Shown here in pieces: positions 53,620 through 64,000 of a stretch of DNA of 64,000 nt (position 1 is its first letter; each line of letters opens with the position of its first letter). A program made the translations under genes and the position numbers. A model generated the notes under the pieces. It was not told the origin of the DNA. It worked only from the letters and a program-made list of their open reading frames with translations, and did not search any database. Origin of the DNA: Leptospira sp. WS60.C2 (GTDB taxonomy: Bacteria > Spirochaetota > Leptospiria > Leptospirales > Leptospiraceae); assembly GCF_040833955.1 (NCBI RefSeq), contig NZ_CP162134.1:124001-188000 (forward strand), written 5' to 3'.

Positions 53620-54363
53620 TCAATCAAATATCCGACGCAAATACTCCTCGAGATGGATACGAATTGGCATAAGGTAGGTATTCATTCCATTTTTGGAGCA
53701 ATATGTGATCACTTCTTTTGCAAACTTCACATTCCATTCCATAGTCGGAACAAAATCTTTCGGGAAATACGCTCGATTTCTAGACTCCCAATAACTTTGA
53801 GATTTTTCTGTGACCACAGGACTGATCCCGATATACACTTCCATCCCATTCAGTTTCTCAGTGAATATATCAACCAACCTCATATCAAAAAATGGCTGGG
53901 TCAAAAATCCATCGGCACCTGCATCCTTTTTCATTTCAATGTAGTCAAACTCGTCTTTGATTCCAACACGATACTGATCAACACCTGCATATACTTTTAA
54001 ATGATTTAATTCTTTTTTAAGTTTCTTGATCAATTTAATGGTTGTTGTGGGATAAACTCGTTTTGTCATATCCGTTGGCGGGTCGCCTTTGATCACAACA
54101 ACAGAAGAAATTTGTGAATGTTTTAAGGTTTGGATGATTTCTTCACAATGGTCCAAATCAAAATCAATGGCCCGTAGGTGCGGAATTACATTTGGGAAAA
54201 TTGGATGTATCACTGAAGCAACATCCCAACTTCTATTTTCAAAACGAAGTAGATCAGGAATATTAATGCCAGTGATTTGATTAAAATTCTTTTTTACAGT
54301 ATTAACTTCCTGTAAAACTACAGGAATCTCACGTGGCACAACCTCTAATAAAATTTTGTTCAT
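53620..54363 (-). CDS. metF: Methylenetetrahydrofolate reductase
   Basis: Flavoprotein producing 5-methyltetrahydrofolate for MetH. It has 247 residues, shorter than E. coli MetF (296). Conserved features by alignment from memory: the N-terminal LLEVVPREIP (acid/base Glu), VVVIKGDPPTD (FAD-site Asp), and DAGADGFLTQPFFD (substrate Gln). It lacks the longer C-terminal helices of MetF. The ATG at 54363 follows AAGG. It is the last gene of the methyl-cycle operon, supporting the assignment. With fdxA in the operon, a ferredoxin could be its electron donor in place of NADH (inference). Confidence 0.88.
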   Translation of the reverse strand: MNKILLEVVPREIPVVLQEVNTVKKNFNQITGINIPDLLRFENRSWDVASVIHPIFPNVIPHLRAIDFDLDHCEEIIQTLKHSQISSVVVIKGDPPTDMTKRVYPTTTIKLIKKLKKELNHLKVYAGVDQYRVGIKDEFDYIEMKKDAGADGFLTQPFFDMRLVDIFTEKLNGMEVYIGISPVVTEKSQSYWESRNRAYFPKDFVPTMEWNVKFAKEVITYCSKNGMNTYLMPIRIHLEEYLRRIFD

Positions 54364-54438
54364 TCATGAACCTTACAATGAATTTCTATTTTGTGATAGA
54401 TCAACTCCAAGAGATAAGATCTATGCGAATCAGTAATC

Positions 54439-54834
54439 CTATTCCCTCTCCGATTTCTCAACAAAGCGTTTCCATGACAAATCCACATCCATCTTGGAAA
54501 TATTTTCCTTTTTCCGTGAGATGCGAAATTCAAAATTTCGGTAGATTGGAAGAGAATCTTTGTTAGATGTAGTATTGGAATTTTGAGTTTCAAGACTAGG
54601 AGATGAAGATGAAAATTCTTCCCCTGGTTCTTTCCAAACAATCATGGTTTCTTCTGTCGGGCAACTGACCTCTCCACAACTCACTTCTAAAATTTCGACT
54701 TCAGCGTCATTGGGGATGGTAGTATAAGTTTTTAACCACTCTGCCAGTTTGGGATGAAAGGAAAACCCAGTCGAGAGTTTGCCTGTTCCAACGGATTTCC
54801 AACCGTGGTTGTGGGATGGTATCGAAACTGTCAT
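54439..54834 (-). CDS. Unknown protein encoded between metH and metF
   Basis: A 131-residue protein that I do not recognise. The N-terminal two-thirds looks folded, with FHPKLAEWLKTYTTIPNDAEVEILEVSCGEVSCPTEETMIVW, holding a CxxxxC pair; the last third is Ser/Asn-rich, then basic. No signal peptide or membrane segment. The conserved position in a methionine-synthesis operon suggests a role with MetF or MetH, for example metal or electron handling. The start ATG at 54834 is natural. The gaps (68 bases to metH, 75 to metF) show no terminators. Confidence 0.6.
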   Translation of the reverse strand: MTVSIPSHNHGWKSVGTGKLSTGFSFHPKLAEWLKTYTTIPNDAEVEILEVSCGEVSCPTEETMIVWKEPGEEFSSSSPSLETQNSNTTSNKDSLPIYRNFEFRISRKKENISKMDVDLSWKRFVEKSERE

Positions 54835-54902
54835 TGTGATATCCCTATCCCCTTAGACTTGTGAAAGGTCTCTTCTTTTGGGGAGAAACCTTTCTGATCC
54901 GT

Positions 54903-57900
54903 TTAAACTTTTGCTTTCCTAGACGGGTCATAGTTCAAGATAGGAGACAACCAACGTTCTACTTCTGGTTTTTCCATCTCTTTTAATTGAGAATATGTTT
55001 CCACTTGGTCTTCGTTGATCTTTCCAATCGCAAAGTAACGCGCTTCAGGGTGTGAGAAATAATACCCACTCACACTGCTCGCAGGCCACATCGCACACGA
55101 TTCCGTGAGTTGGATCCCTGCATTTTTTTCCACATCGAGTAGTTTCCAAATCTTCCGTTTTTCTGTGTGATCAGGGCAAGCTGGATATCCTGGTGCTGGG
55201 CGAATCCCACGATACTTCTCTCGAATCAAATCTTCTGTGGTGAGGTTTTCGTCTTTTCCAAAACCCCACTCCTCACGCATTTTGTGGTGCATGTATTCCG
55301 CAAAAGCTTCTGCAAATCGATCGGCGAGAGCCTTTACCAAAATGGAATTATAGTCATCATGTTTTACTTCGTATGATTTTGCTAACTCTTCGATTCCGTG
55401 ACCTGCAGTAACCGCAAAAAATCCGATATAATCATTTTTATTCTTCTCTTTTGGAGCCACGAAATCCGCCAAACTATAGTTTGGTTGGTTTGATAATTTA
55501 GTTGTTTGTTGGCGCAGCATCGGATAAAAACCAAGTGACTTTTGTTTGGATTCATCTTCGAAAATCTCTACAGTCTCCCCGTGGGAAACTGCTGGAAACA
55601 TTCCCACAACAGCTCTTGGTTTGAGATTTGGATTTTCCAACATTTGATTTAAAATACTTTGCGCGTCATTGTAGAGTGAAGTAGCTTCTTTCCCAATCAC
55701 TGGATCTTTTAGGATTTGGGGGAAACGCCCCTTTAGTTCCCAAGCTAAAAAGAAAGGAGACCAATCAATGTAAGGCAATAGATCCTTTAATGTTACATCG
55801 TCGAAAACACGAATACCCATAAAACTTGGCTTTGGTGGTGTATAGGAATCCCAATCTGCCATAAATTTGTTTTGGATCGCATCAGCAATTGGAAGGATGT
55901 TGCGTTCACTTTCTCTGGAATAGAACTCTTCCCGGATTTTTGCCTGTTCTTCGGTAACAGATTTCGCATATTCCTTGGCTGTTTGTGGGTTTAAGACACT
56001 GTTCATCACGTTTACAACACGAGACGCATCCATCACATGTAAAACAGGTTGCGAGTATTGTTCTGCAATTTTCACTGCGGTGTGAGCAGGAGAAGTGGTT
56101 GCTCCTCCAATCAGAAGTGGCACTTTAAATCCCAAGCGTTCCATTTCTTTTGCCACATGTACCATTTCATCAAGAGATGGAGTGATGAGGCCTGATAGTC
56201 CGATCGCAGCCACATTTTCTTTTTTGGCAGTTTCTAAAATCTTTTCACAAGGCACCATAACACCGAGGTCAATCACCTCATAATTGTTACATGCAAGTAC
56301 AACCCCTACAATATTTTTACCAATATCGTGCACATCCCCTTTTACGGTGGCAATTAGGAACTTTGCTTGTTTACTCTCATCTTTTTGGTTCCGTTTCTCT
56401 TCTTCCATAAACGGCATGAGGTATGCGACAGCCTTTTTCATCACACGAGCACTTTTCACCACTTGAGGCAAAAACATCTTTCCAGCCCCAAAAAGTTCCC
56501 CTACCACCTTCATTCCGTTCATGAGTGGTCCTTCGATGACATCGAGCGGTTTAGATAAACTTTGGCGTGCTTCTTCCGTGTCTTGGGTGACAAATTCATC
56601 AATCCCTTTGACAAGAGCATGTGTGAGTCTTTCCTCGACTGTTCCATTTCTCCAAGCATCATCTTTCTTTTGTACTTTTGCTTCGCCGTGGAAACTACCA
56701 GCCGCATCAATCAAACGTTCCGTAGCATCGGGTCTTCGATTGAGTAACACATCTTCCACTAACTCAAGTAAGTCTTTTGGAATCTCTTCGTATACTTCTA
56801 ACATCCCTGCATTGACAATCGCCATGTCCATTCCTGCTTGGATTGCATGATACAAAAAGGCGGAGTGCATCGCTTCCCTGACAGGGTTATTCCCACGGAA
56901 GGAAAAGGAAATATTACTAAGACCACCAGATACTTTGGCACCAGGACAAAGTTTTTTGATCTCTCGTGTTGCTTCGATAAAGTCTACAGCATAATTATTG
57001 TGTTCTTCGATTCCAGTCGCAACCGTTAAAATATTTGGATCAAAGATAATATCTGTTGGCTCAAAATCTAATTTCGAAACCAGTAAATCATAAGCACGTT
57101 TACAAATTCGAACTTTGTCTTCTTTTGTTGCCGCCTGCCCTTGTTCGTCGAATGCCATGACGATAGCTGCTGCACCAAAACGTTGGATGGTACGAGCGTA
57201 GTTTAAAAACGCTTCTTCTCCCTCTTTGAGTGAGATCGAGTTTACAATTGGTTTTCCCTGTATACATTTAAGTCCCGCAAGAAGCACTGACCATTTCGAT
57301 GAATCAATCATAAAAGGAACACGAGCAATGTCTGGCTCCCCCGCGATTAAATTTAAGAATTTAGTCATGGACGCTTCGCCATCCAAAAGCGCCTCATCAA
57401 AGTTAATGTCGATGATGTTGGCCCCAGCTTGTACTTGTTGTAGGGCAACTTGTACGGCCTCTTCAAAATTTCCATCTAGGATAAGTTTTTTGAACTTAGG
57501 AGATCCTGTGACGTTGTTTCTTTCTCCAACGTTGATAAAACCTTGGTCCTTCGTTAGCTTTAATGGCTCAAGGCCAGCAAATGCACTTAGTTTTGGCTGT
57601 TCTTTTAGAGCACGTGGTTTGATCGAAGCCACTGCTTCTTTTGCTGCTCGAATGTGAGCAGGTGTCGTTCCGCAACAACCACCCACAATATTTAAGAAAC
57701 CTGCTTCCCCAAAATTTTTCATCCATCCACCAAACTCTTCTGGTGTTTGGTCATACCCTCCAAAGGCATTGGGAAGGCCCGCATTTGGATAACAGGAAAC
57801 ATAACAATCCGCCACGCGAGAAATCTCTTCGATATAAGGACGCATTTCTCCTGCACCAAGTGCACAGTTAATTCCCACAGCGAGTGGTTTTGCGTGTTTA

Positions 57901-58619
57901 ATGGAAATGTAAAATGCTTCTCCCGTTTGTCCAGAAAGGGTTCTTCCTGAAGCATCAGTTATGGTAACAGATAAAACCACTGGGATGCGAATCTTACGTT
58001 CTTCAAATACCTTCTCAATGGCAAAAATACATGCCTTTAGATTTAAAGTATCAATATTTGTTTCTGGTAATAATAAATCCACACCACCATCCAGTAGTGC
58101 CGAAACTTGTTCATAAAAACAATCCACTAACTCATCAAAGGTGACAGCACGAAACGCAGGATTGTTTACATCTGGGGAAAGGGATGCTGTTTTGACTGTT
58201 GGTCCAATCGAGCCTGCAATGAAAACATCTGTTTTACCAGTTTTGGCTTTGAACTTTTCCACTGCATTTTTCGCACACTGCACAGCCGCAAGGTTTAAGT
58301 CCCGCACTGCCGATTCCATTTTGTAATCCGCTTGGGAAACAATGTTGGAACTGAAGGTATTGGTTTCTATGATATCGGCCCCAGCTTCCAAATACTCTAA
58401 ATGTACAGACTCGATGATGTCTGGTCTTGTAATTGCAAGCACATCATTATTCCCTTTGATGGAAACTGGCCAATCCTTAAATCTTTCACCGCGGAAATCA
58501 TCCTCCTCTAGTGAATGCCTTTGGATCATTGTACCCATGGCACCATCTAAGACTAAGATTCTTTCCTCTAAGAGTTTTAAGAGAGTTTTGGAAGAAGGAT
58601 TGGTATATTCAAATTTCAT
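54903..58619 (-). CDS. metH: Cobalamin-dependent methionine synthase
   Basis: Cytosolic B12 enzyme that methylates homocysteine from methyl-THF, 1238 residues, normal MetH length. Domains in order: homocysteine-binding (from about 10, starting [13 protein letters not shown], zinc Cys in [12 protein letters not shown] near 325), pterin-binding ([12 protein letters not shown]), B12-cap and B12-binding with [11 protein letters not shown] near residue 760 (the lower-axial His), and the C-terminal AdoMet-activation domain with [15 protein letters not shown]. The full four-domain form needs a reductant (flavodoxin or ferredoxin) for reactivation, and fdxA is the gene just upstream. It is in an operon with ahcY and metF. 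Confidence 0.97.
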   Translation of the reverse strand: MKFEYTNPSSKTLLKLLEERILVLDGAMGTMIQRHSLEEDDFRGERFKDWPVSIKGNNDVLAITRPDIIESVHLEYLEAGADIIETNTFSSNIVSQADYKMESAVRDLNLAAVQCAKNAVEKFKAKTGKTDVFIAGSIGPTVKTASLSPDVNNPAFRAVTFDELVDCFYEQVSALLDGGVDLLLPETNIDTLNLKACIFAIEKVFEERKIRIPVVLSVTITDASGRTLSGQTGEAFYISIKHAKPLAVGINCALGAGEMRPYIEEISRVADCYVSCYPNAGLPNAFGGYDQTPEEFGGWMKNFGEAGFLNIVGGCCGTTPAHIRAAKEAVASIKPRALKEQPKLSAFAGLEPLKLTKDQGFINVGERNNVTGSPKFKKLILDGNFEEAVQVALQQVQAGANIIDINFDEALLDGEASMTKFLNLIAGEPDIARVPFMIDSSKWSVLLAGLKCIQGKPIVNSISLKEGEEAFLNYARTIQRFGAAAIVMAFDEQGQAATKEDKVRICKRAYDLLVSKLDFEPTDIIFDPNILTVATGIEEHNNYAVDFIEATREIKKLCPGAKVSGGLSNISFSFRGNNPVREAMHSAFLYHAIQAGMDMAIVNAGMLEVYEEIPKDLLELVEDVLLNRRPDATERLIDAAGSFHGEAKVQKKDDAWRNGTVEERLTHALVKGIDEFVTQDTEEARQSLSKPLDVIEGPLMNGMKVVGELFGAGKMFLPQVVKSARVMKKAVAYLMPFMEEEKRNQKDESKQAKFLIATVKGDVHDIGKNIVGVVLACNNYEVIDLGVMVPCEKILETAKKENVAAIGLSGLITPSLDEMVHVAKEMERLGFKVPLLIGGATTSPAHTAVKIAEQYSQPVLHVMDASRVVNVMNSVLNPQTAKEYAKSVTEEQAKIREEFYSRESERNILPIADAIQNKFMADWDSYTPPKPSFMGIRVFDDVTLKDLLPYIDWSPFFLAWELKGRFPQILKDPVIGKEATSLYNDAQSILNQMLENPNLKPRAVVGMFPAVSHGETVEIFEDESKQKSLGFYPMLRQQTTKLSNQPNYSLADFVAPKEKNKNDYIGFFAVTAGHGIEELAKSYEVKHDDYNSILVKALADRFAEAFAEYMHHKMREEWGFGKDENLTTEDLIREKYRGIRPAPGYPACPDHTEKRKIWKLLDVEKNAGIQLTESCAMWPASSVSGYYFSHPEARYFAIGKINEDQVETYSQLKEMEKPEVERWLSPILNYDPSRKAKV

Positions 58620-58654
58620 AATATTTCTATTTATAATAAAAAGGTAAAATAAAG

Positions 58655-58685
58655 ATGGGAGTCCCCTAATTCAGGGAACACCCAT
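58655..58685 (-). terminator. Hairpin between fdxA and metH
   Basis: Stem of 13 positions: ATGGGAGTCCCCT paired with AGGGAACACCCAT (two mismatches) and a 5-base loop, followed on the minus strand by CTTTATTTTACCTTTTT. It has terminator form, so it may reduce read-through from ahcY-fdxA into metH. Confidence 0.6.
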
Positions 58686-58693
58686 AAGTTAGA

Positions 58694-58993
58694 TCATTTA
58701 CTCGGATCGGAACATTTTGCACCTTTGAGAGGTGGTTTTGTTTGGACGATAACCGGGTATTTATTTGCTTCTTTTGCGTTTACTTCAATTGATGATTTGT
58801 GTTTTTCTGGGACATCATAGTCCGGGAAAATAGCATCAATTGGGCACTCGTATTGGCATGCATTACAATCAATACAAGTATCTGGATCAATATACAATGT
58901 GTCTGGTGCCTCGTGAAATGCTTCCACCGGGCATACGGCAGCACAACTTGTATACTTACAATCAACGCAAATTTCAGTTACAACATACGCCAT
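58694..58993 (-). CDS. fdxA: 7Fe/8Fe ferredoxin (FdxA type)
   Basis: Small soluble iron-sulfur electron carrier of 99 residues. Two cluster motifs: CVDCKYTSCAAVCP (CxxCxxxxCxxxCP) and CIDCNACQYECP (CxxCxxCxxxCP), with the surrounding sequence YVVTEICVDCKYTSC typical of the FdxA/7Fe group of Azotobacter FdI. The ATG at 58993 has GGAGT upstream. It lies 47 bases after ahcY and upstream of metH, so it is the likely electron donor for MetH reactivation or for MetF (inference). Confidence 0.92.
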   Translation of the reverse strand: MAYVVTEICVDCKYTSCAAVCPVEAFHEAPDTLYIDPDTCIDCNACQYECPIDAIFPDYDVPEKHKSSIEVNAKEANKYPVIVQTKPPLKGAKCSDPSK

Positions 58994-59040
58994 GAGAAAC
59001 TCCTGAAGCCCTTTTTGGATTACCAAAAAGGGCGATTCTT

Positions 59041-60360
<1,320 letters not shown>

Positions 60361-60371
60361 TTTTGTCTTCC

Positions 60372-61334
60372 TTATTCCTTTGTTGCTTTGATTGTTAAAA
60401 TTTTAAAACTTGATTCTGTTTGGATTTCTCCAATTGATTCGACTTTAAATCCTGCGTTAGATAACCAAGATTCAAATAACTCTGGCTCAAAACCAAGCCA
60501 TAAGTCCGCAAAGTTATCTCGCATATATTCCGCATTATGTTTTTGCAAATCGACGATACAAAAAACTCCACCTGGTTTTAGGACACGAGCAATTTCTTCG
60601 AGTACTGTCGGTGGATGAGAGATGTGGTGCATCACCATCGAAGCTACAACCGCATCACAGGAGTTTGCCGAAAGTGGGAGATGTTCCATTGGTGTTTGAA
60701 TGAGGCTCACACTTGGATTTTTTGCAAAATGTATGGATGCATTTTCAATCATCCGAGAGGAGTTATCCACTCCTGTCACATGTTTTGCTTTATTGAGTAA
60801 AAACGGTATGAGTCCCCCTGGTCCACATCCCAAATCGAGAATGTTTTCGCAAGTCGGGAGTTCCTGTAATATCCAAGAACGATAGAGTTTGGGATGTAAC
60901 GTTTCTTCCTGTAGTCTTTCCCAACTCTCTGCGACACCATCAAAGAAGGTTTTGGATTTTTTTTCCCGTGCTTCTAAGATTTGGTGTACCATTTTCTGGT
61001 CTTTTTCCCTTGAGGGGAGATCTTCCTTATAAGATAACAATAGTTTTGTGAGCTCAACAGGGAACTTTAAACTCATCTCCTCTTCATCTGGCAAAAAACT
61101 ATAGACCAAACTTCCTTCCCGTCTCGACCCAATGAGTCCCGCCTCTGTTAGAATTTTCAAATGGCGTGAGATCCTAGATTGACCCATCCCCAAAATCTCA
61201 ACGACTTCGTTTACAGAGAAGGCACCAAAACTGAGAATATGAAGGATCCGGATCCGAGTTTCATCGGAAATGGCTTTGGTAGCAGCGAGCAAATGGCTCG
61301 CAGTGCGGTTTGTTGGGAGTGTTTCAATTGCCAT
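60372..61334 (-). CDS. ArsR-family regulator fused to SAM-dependent methyltransferase (SahR-like)
   Basis: A 320-residue transcription factor. Residues about 15-95 are an ArsR winged helix: [46 protein letters not shown]. The C-terminal half is a class I methyltransferase-fold domain with [26 protein letters not shown] and [13 protein letters not shown], able to bind SAM or SAH. This architecture and the gene context fit SahR, the S-adenosylhomocysteine-responsive regulator described in Desulfovibrio. The ATG at 61334 is chosen over a TTG at 61340. It heads the methyl-cycle operon and the palindrome just upstream is its likely operator; SAH would relieve repression (inference). Confidence 0.9.
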   Translation of the reverse strand: MAIETLPTNRTASHLLAATKAISDETRIRILHILSFGAFSVNEVVEILGMGQSRISRHLKILTEAGLIGSRREGSLVYSFLPDEEEMSLKFPVELTKLLLSYKEDLPSREKDQKMVHQILEAREKKSKTFFDGVAESWERLQEETLHPKLYRSWILQELPTCENILDLGCGPGGLIPFLLNKAKHVTGVDNSSRMIENASIHFAKNPSVSLIQTPMEHLPLSANSCDAVVASMVMHHISHPPTVLEEIARVLKPGGVFCIVDLQKHNAEYMRDNFADLWLGFEPELFESWLSNAGFKVESIGEIQTESSFKILTIKATKE

Positions 61335-61343
61335 AACCAAGAT

Positions 61344-61375
61344 ATCTAGATATCAAGAAATCTTGATATCTAGAT
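61344..61375. promoter_or_regulatory. SahR-like operator: perfect inverted repeat
   Basis: ATCTAGATATCAAGA-AA-TCTTGATATCTAGAT, 15-bp perfect arms around two bases, 9 bases upstream of the regulator's ATG. The core ATATCAAGA...TCTTGATAT resembles the operator motif recalled for SahR. A repressor here would block both promoter and ribosome access. Confidence 0.8.
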
Positions 61376-61431
61376 CAAGGCAACTAAAATATGGTCGGTC
61401 GTGGAAAAATACCGATCATTTTTGAAGATGA

Positions 61432-63972
61432 TTAGGAAATTTTAAAGAAATTGATCTTCCTTTTTAGGGTTTCCGCTAAGTTTGCAATCCCATTGGCAGT
61501 GGCAGTCATTTCTTCTAGACCTGCTGCGGTACCTTGTGTGAGATCATTAATACTAAAAATCGCTTGGGCGACTTCCCCGATGGCATTTTTTTGTTCTTCC
61601 ATAGACAATCGAATTGCCTGGCTGATTTCATTCACTTTGTCCACCTCTTCCCCCACCTTTTGGTTGATGATGAGTTGGTCTTTTGTGCTTTTTTCAATCG
61701 TGTCGGTCATTTCGTTAAAAGAACTAACACCTTTGATGATCCTTTGGATGAGTGAAATTGTCGTTTCGATGGTTTCCCTTCCACTTTCAATTTCCTTTTC
61801 GTTGGCTTGGATGAGTTCCCCAATGTCGTTGATGGAGATGGCTGTCTTTTCTGCGAGTTTTCCAATTTCATCTGCGACCACAGCAAAACCTCGTCCGTAA
61901 ACACCAGCCCGTGCCGCTTCAATTGCCGCATTTAACGCAAGTAAGTTGATTTGTTCGGAGATTGTATTGATGATTTCAATCACACTGCCAATTTCTTCCG
62001 AACTATTGCTGATTTTGGAGATTGAATTTCTCATGGAATCTAGTGATGCTTGTCCGAGTTTTGCTTCTTCAGAAATTTGATTCACATCTTGAGAAGCTTT
62101 CCCCACTTGTCTTCCCGTTGCTTCAATCAAACTAGAAAGCTCTGCCATCTTTGCTTTTAGAAAATCCACTTTGCGGAATTGGTCTTCGGCTTGTGCATCC
62201 ACATTCTGTACGGCCGCTGAAATCTCTTCGATAGAAGCAGAAATTTCTTCTGCAGAGGCCGCTTGGGTTTGTGCATTGGATGACAACATATTTAGGGATG
62301 CAGACATTTGTTCTGCGGATGATGCCAAATCTTCGGAAAATGCTTGGTTAGATCCTACAACTTCCGTGATTTGTTTCAAAGTGGAATTCAGACCCCGAGC
62401 AAGTCTTGCAAATTCATCAGATGATTCCAATTTCACTTTATTTCGCAAATCACCAACTTCTACATTTTGTAAAACACGTCCGATCGTTTTCATAGGTCGG
62501 AATCTTGCTGCGAACAAAAAGTAAATTGCGAGTGCGATGACAATCGATCCAATCAAACTAATAATCGTTAAACCACGAAGGGAAGACAAACTCTCCACTT
62601 CGATTTCCTTTAAGTCAATGGTTGAAAAGAACTGAATTCCGTATCGGGAACTGACTTTTCTTCGTAGTAAAAACGTAGAACCTTCCCATGGATTTCGAAA
62701 GGAATCAGTTTCTCCTGCGTTTTTTGCTAATTCCTCAAACTCTGTTCCTTTGAAGCTAGTCATCAGGTATTTGGGATTAGGATGGTAAACCATCGTTGAC
62801 TCACGATCGAGTAAGAAAGAATACCCAGTAGAACCAATTTTCACATTTTTTAAGAAAGACTCCATCGCCTTTCCCACAAGAAAAGGCATCCCAACAAGTC
62901 CAATCACGGTTCCATTTGTATTGACAACGGGAGTTGTGATCATGATGACAATTTGACCATTGAACGGTGATTTGACGGCAATCCCCACATGAGGTTTTCC
63001 TTCTCTAGAAGCTTTGAGATTGTCAGAAACTTCTGGATTCGATGTCAATTTGTAACCAACACTTGCACCACCTGGAAGGCCCGATGCAACAATGGGATAA
63101 CCTTCGTCAAATGAGGCAATGAATGCATTCTCAAGAAGTAACTGAGTGTCGTTGTATTTTTTTTCCAAAGCAGGAATAGCGAGTTTGTAATTTCTTGATT
63201 CTAATGCTTGTTTTACAGCAGGTGCTGTTGCCACTTCCTTGAGTGCGCCTTCAACTGCTTCAAAATAAACATTAATCCCTGCCTCATTACTTTGGTTGAA
63301 GTTATACAATTGGTTTGAAAAGGCTTTTTCTAGGGCCTTTGCATTGACATTAAAAGAATAAATCAAAAGAAAAATGGATAATACCATCACCATAAAAGAA
63401 AACATCACAGGTACTGTGTTTCGTAAATTACGGTAATAAGGAGTGATTCGGTCTTGGATCTCGGCTTGAAAAATTTCATCATCCAGGACGATATGGGAAG
63501 CTTTTTCTAACAGAACAAATGATAGGATTATGTTCAGTAAGGCAGTTAGAAGTAAACTGCATAAGATATAGAAACCATCGGACTTACTAGTGTCAGGTAA
63601 AAGTAAAACAGGTGTGATGACAATCGGTATGGCAAGTAACCACTGCGTAGTACCAACGATTGCGCCTAGAACAGGCATTTTCGCAATGATATCCCAAACT
63701 TGGGTATATGTTTCGGAATTTTTTTCCGATTGGGATTCCAAAGTAAGAAGTCCATCTTTGATTGACTTCATTTTTTTTGGGAAAATAAAAGTAGGTAGCA
63801 ACAAACTCACAAGAGCCGCAATGATCGTTGCACCGATAAAGGTTTTGATCTGAGTTGGACTTAAATCCACATAAAAAAGAATGAGTGCGATCCCAATTGG
63901 AACAACGACCCCCAATGAAAATACTTGGGATGCCAATAGGAAGGCTCGCTGATAACGTTTATACAAATTCAT
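61432..63972 (-). CDS. Methyl-accepting chemotaxis protein with Cache domain
   Basis: An 846-residue chemoreceptor. The N-terminus has about four membrane segments in residues 10-160 (unusual), then one more (about 190-215), a periplasmic double-Cache ligand domain (about 220-455, with [17 protein letters not shown]), a membrane segment (about 470-490), a HAMP domain ([23 protein letters not shown]), and a long signalling hairpin with tip [43 protein letters not shown]. Ligands of Cache domains are commonly small metabolites. The gene is complete within the window. It is a separate unit, oriented toward the SahR operator. Confidence 0.9.
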   Translation of the reverse strand: MNLYKRYQRAFLLASQVFSLGVVVPIGIALILFYVDLSPTQIKTFIGATIIAALVSLLLPTFIFPKKMKSIKDGLLTLESQSEKNSETYTQVWDIIAKMPVLGAIVGTTQWLLAIPIVITPVLLLPDTSKSDGFYILCSLLLTALLNIILSFVLLEKASHIVLDDEIFQAEIQDRITPYYRNLRNTVPVMFSFMVMVLSIFLLIYSFNVNAKALEKAFSNQLYNFNQSNEAGINVYFEAVEGALKEVATAPAVKQALESRNYKLAIPALEKKYNDTQLLLENAFIASFDEGYPIVASGLPGGASVGYKLTSNPEVSDNLKASREGKPHVGIAVKSPFNGQIVIMITTPVVNTNGTVIGLVGMPFLVGKAMESFLKNVKIGSTGYSFLLDRESTMVYHPNPKYLMTSFKGTEFEELAKNAGETDSFRNPWEGSTFLLRRKVSSRYGIQFFSTIDLKEIEVESLSSLRGLTIISLIGSIVIALAIYFLFAARFRPMKTIGRVLQNVEVGDLRNKVKLESSDEFARLARGLNSTLKQITEVVGSNQAFSEDLASSAEQMSASLNMLSSNAQTQAASAEEISASIEEISAAVQNVDAQAEDQFRKVDFLKAKMAELSSLIEATGRQVGKASQDVNQISEEAKLGQASLDSMRNSISKISNSSEEIGSVIEIINTISEQINLLALNAAIEAARAGVYGRGFAVVADEIGKLAEKTAISINDIGELIQANEKEIESGRETIETTISLIQRIIKGVSSFNEMTDTIEKSTKDQLIINQKVGEEVDKVNEISQAIRLSMEEQKNAIGEVAQAIFSINDLTQGTAAGLEEMTATANGIANLAETLKRKINFFKIS

Positions 63973-64000
63973 TAAAACTTAGACCTTGACTTAGGGTAAA

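Noticed and set aside
58620..58700. Cobalamin riboswitch ahead of metH
   Set aside because: The leader is too short and has only a simple hairpin; no B12-box sequence was recognised.

Overview
The window looks like chromosomal DNA of a spirochaete of the genus Leptospira, most likely a free-living (saprophytic, L. biflexa-like) species. The lineage pointers are an LruC-domain lipoprotein, small Leptospira-style lipoproteins, many RsbU-type phosphatases, cyclases and chemotaxis receptors, and AT-rich, tightly packed genes. This is inference from recognised families; no database search was run. I saw no tRNA, rRNA, CRISPR array, prophage or insertion sequence.

Layout. 0-15.6 kb: apt (purine salvage), htpX, an NCS2-like permease, an SspB-like ClpXP adaptor and a membrane nucleotide-sugar epimerase/dehydratase (the last three translationally coupled); a STAS/zinc-ribbon protein; hrpB helicase; an Ada/Ogt-type alkyltransferase; a YhhN-family membrane protein; two small lipoproteins; a HAMP protein with a FecR/ECF-sigma pair; and sthA. 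15.7-27.3 kb: a large membrane class III cyclase, 1-Cys peroxiredoxin and OsmC (peroxide defence), a DUF547 protein, a serine hydrolase, dinB, a response regulator-phosphatase with its PAS histidine kinase, exbB/exbD and ubiE. 27.4-35 kb: an LruC lipoprotein, a compact adenylating enzyme fused to a carrier domain, a photoactive yellow protein (PYP) with a co-transcribed coiled-coil protein, a divergent chemotaxis receptor that lacks a sensory domain, and an O-antigen-ligase-like membrane protein. 35-44 kb: rpmG with a zinc-less DksA, a BASS transporter, a class V aminotransferase, alr, an alpha/beta hydrolase, a nitrilase-family amidase, argB, a GAF/RsbU phosphatase and a coiled-coil protein. 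44-52.4 kb: a CusCBA-type heavy-metal efflux operon led by a small Cys-rich protein, then phosphofructokinase and a predicted outer-membrane protein. 52.4-53.6 kb: a small accessory island with repeat-like DNA and a CopG/PIN toxin-antitoxin pair whose toxin is frameshifted. 53.6-61.4 kb: a methionine / S-adenosylhomocysteine recycling operon (ArsR-methyltransferase regulator, ahcY, fdxA, metH, an unknown gene, metF) headed by a 15-bp-arm perfect inverted repeat. 61.4-64 kb: a Cache-domain chemotaxis receptor.

The two most interesting assemblies are (i) the PYP locus, where the chromophore cysteine and pocket residues are visible and a possible chromophore-activating ligase plus a chemotaxis signalling protein are neighbours, suggesting a blue-light module; and (ii) the SahR-like methyl-cycle operon, with its operator overlapping the leader and one uncharacterised conserved-looking gene between metH and metF.
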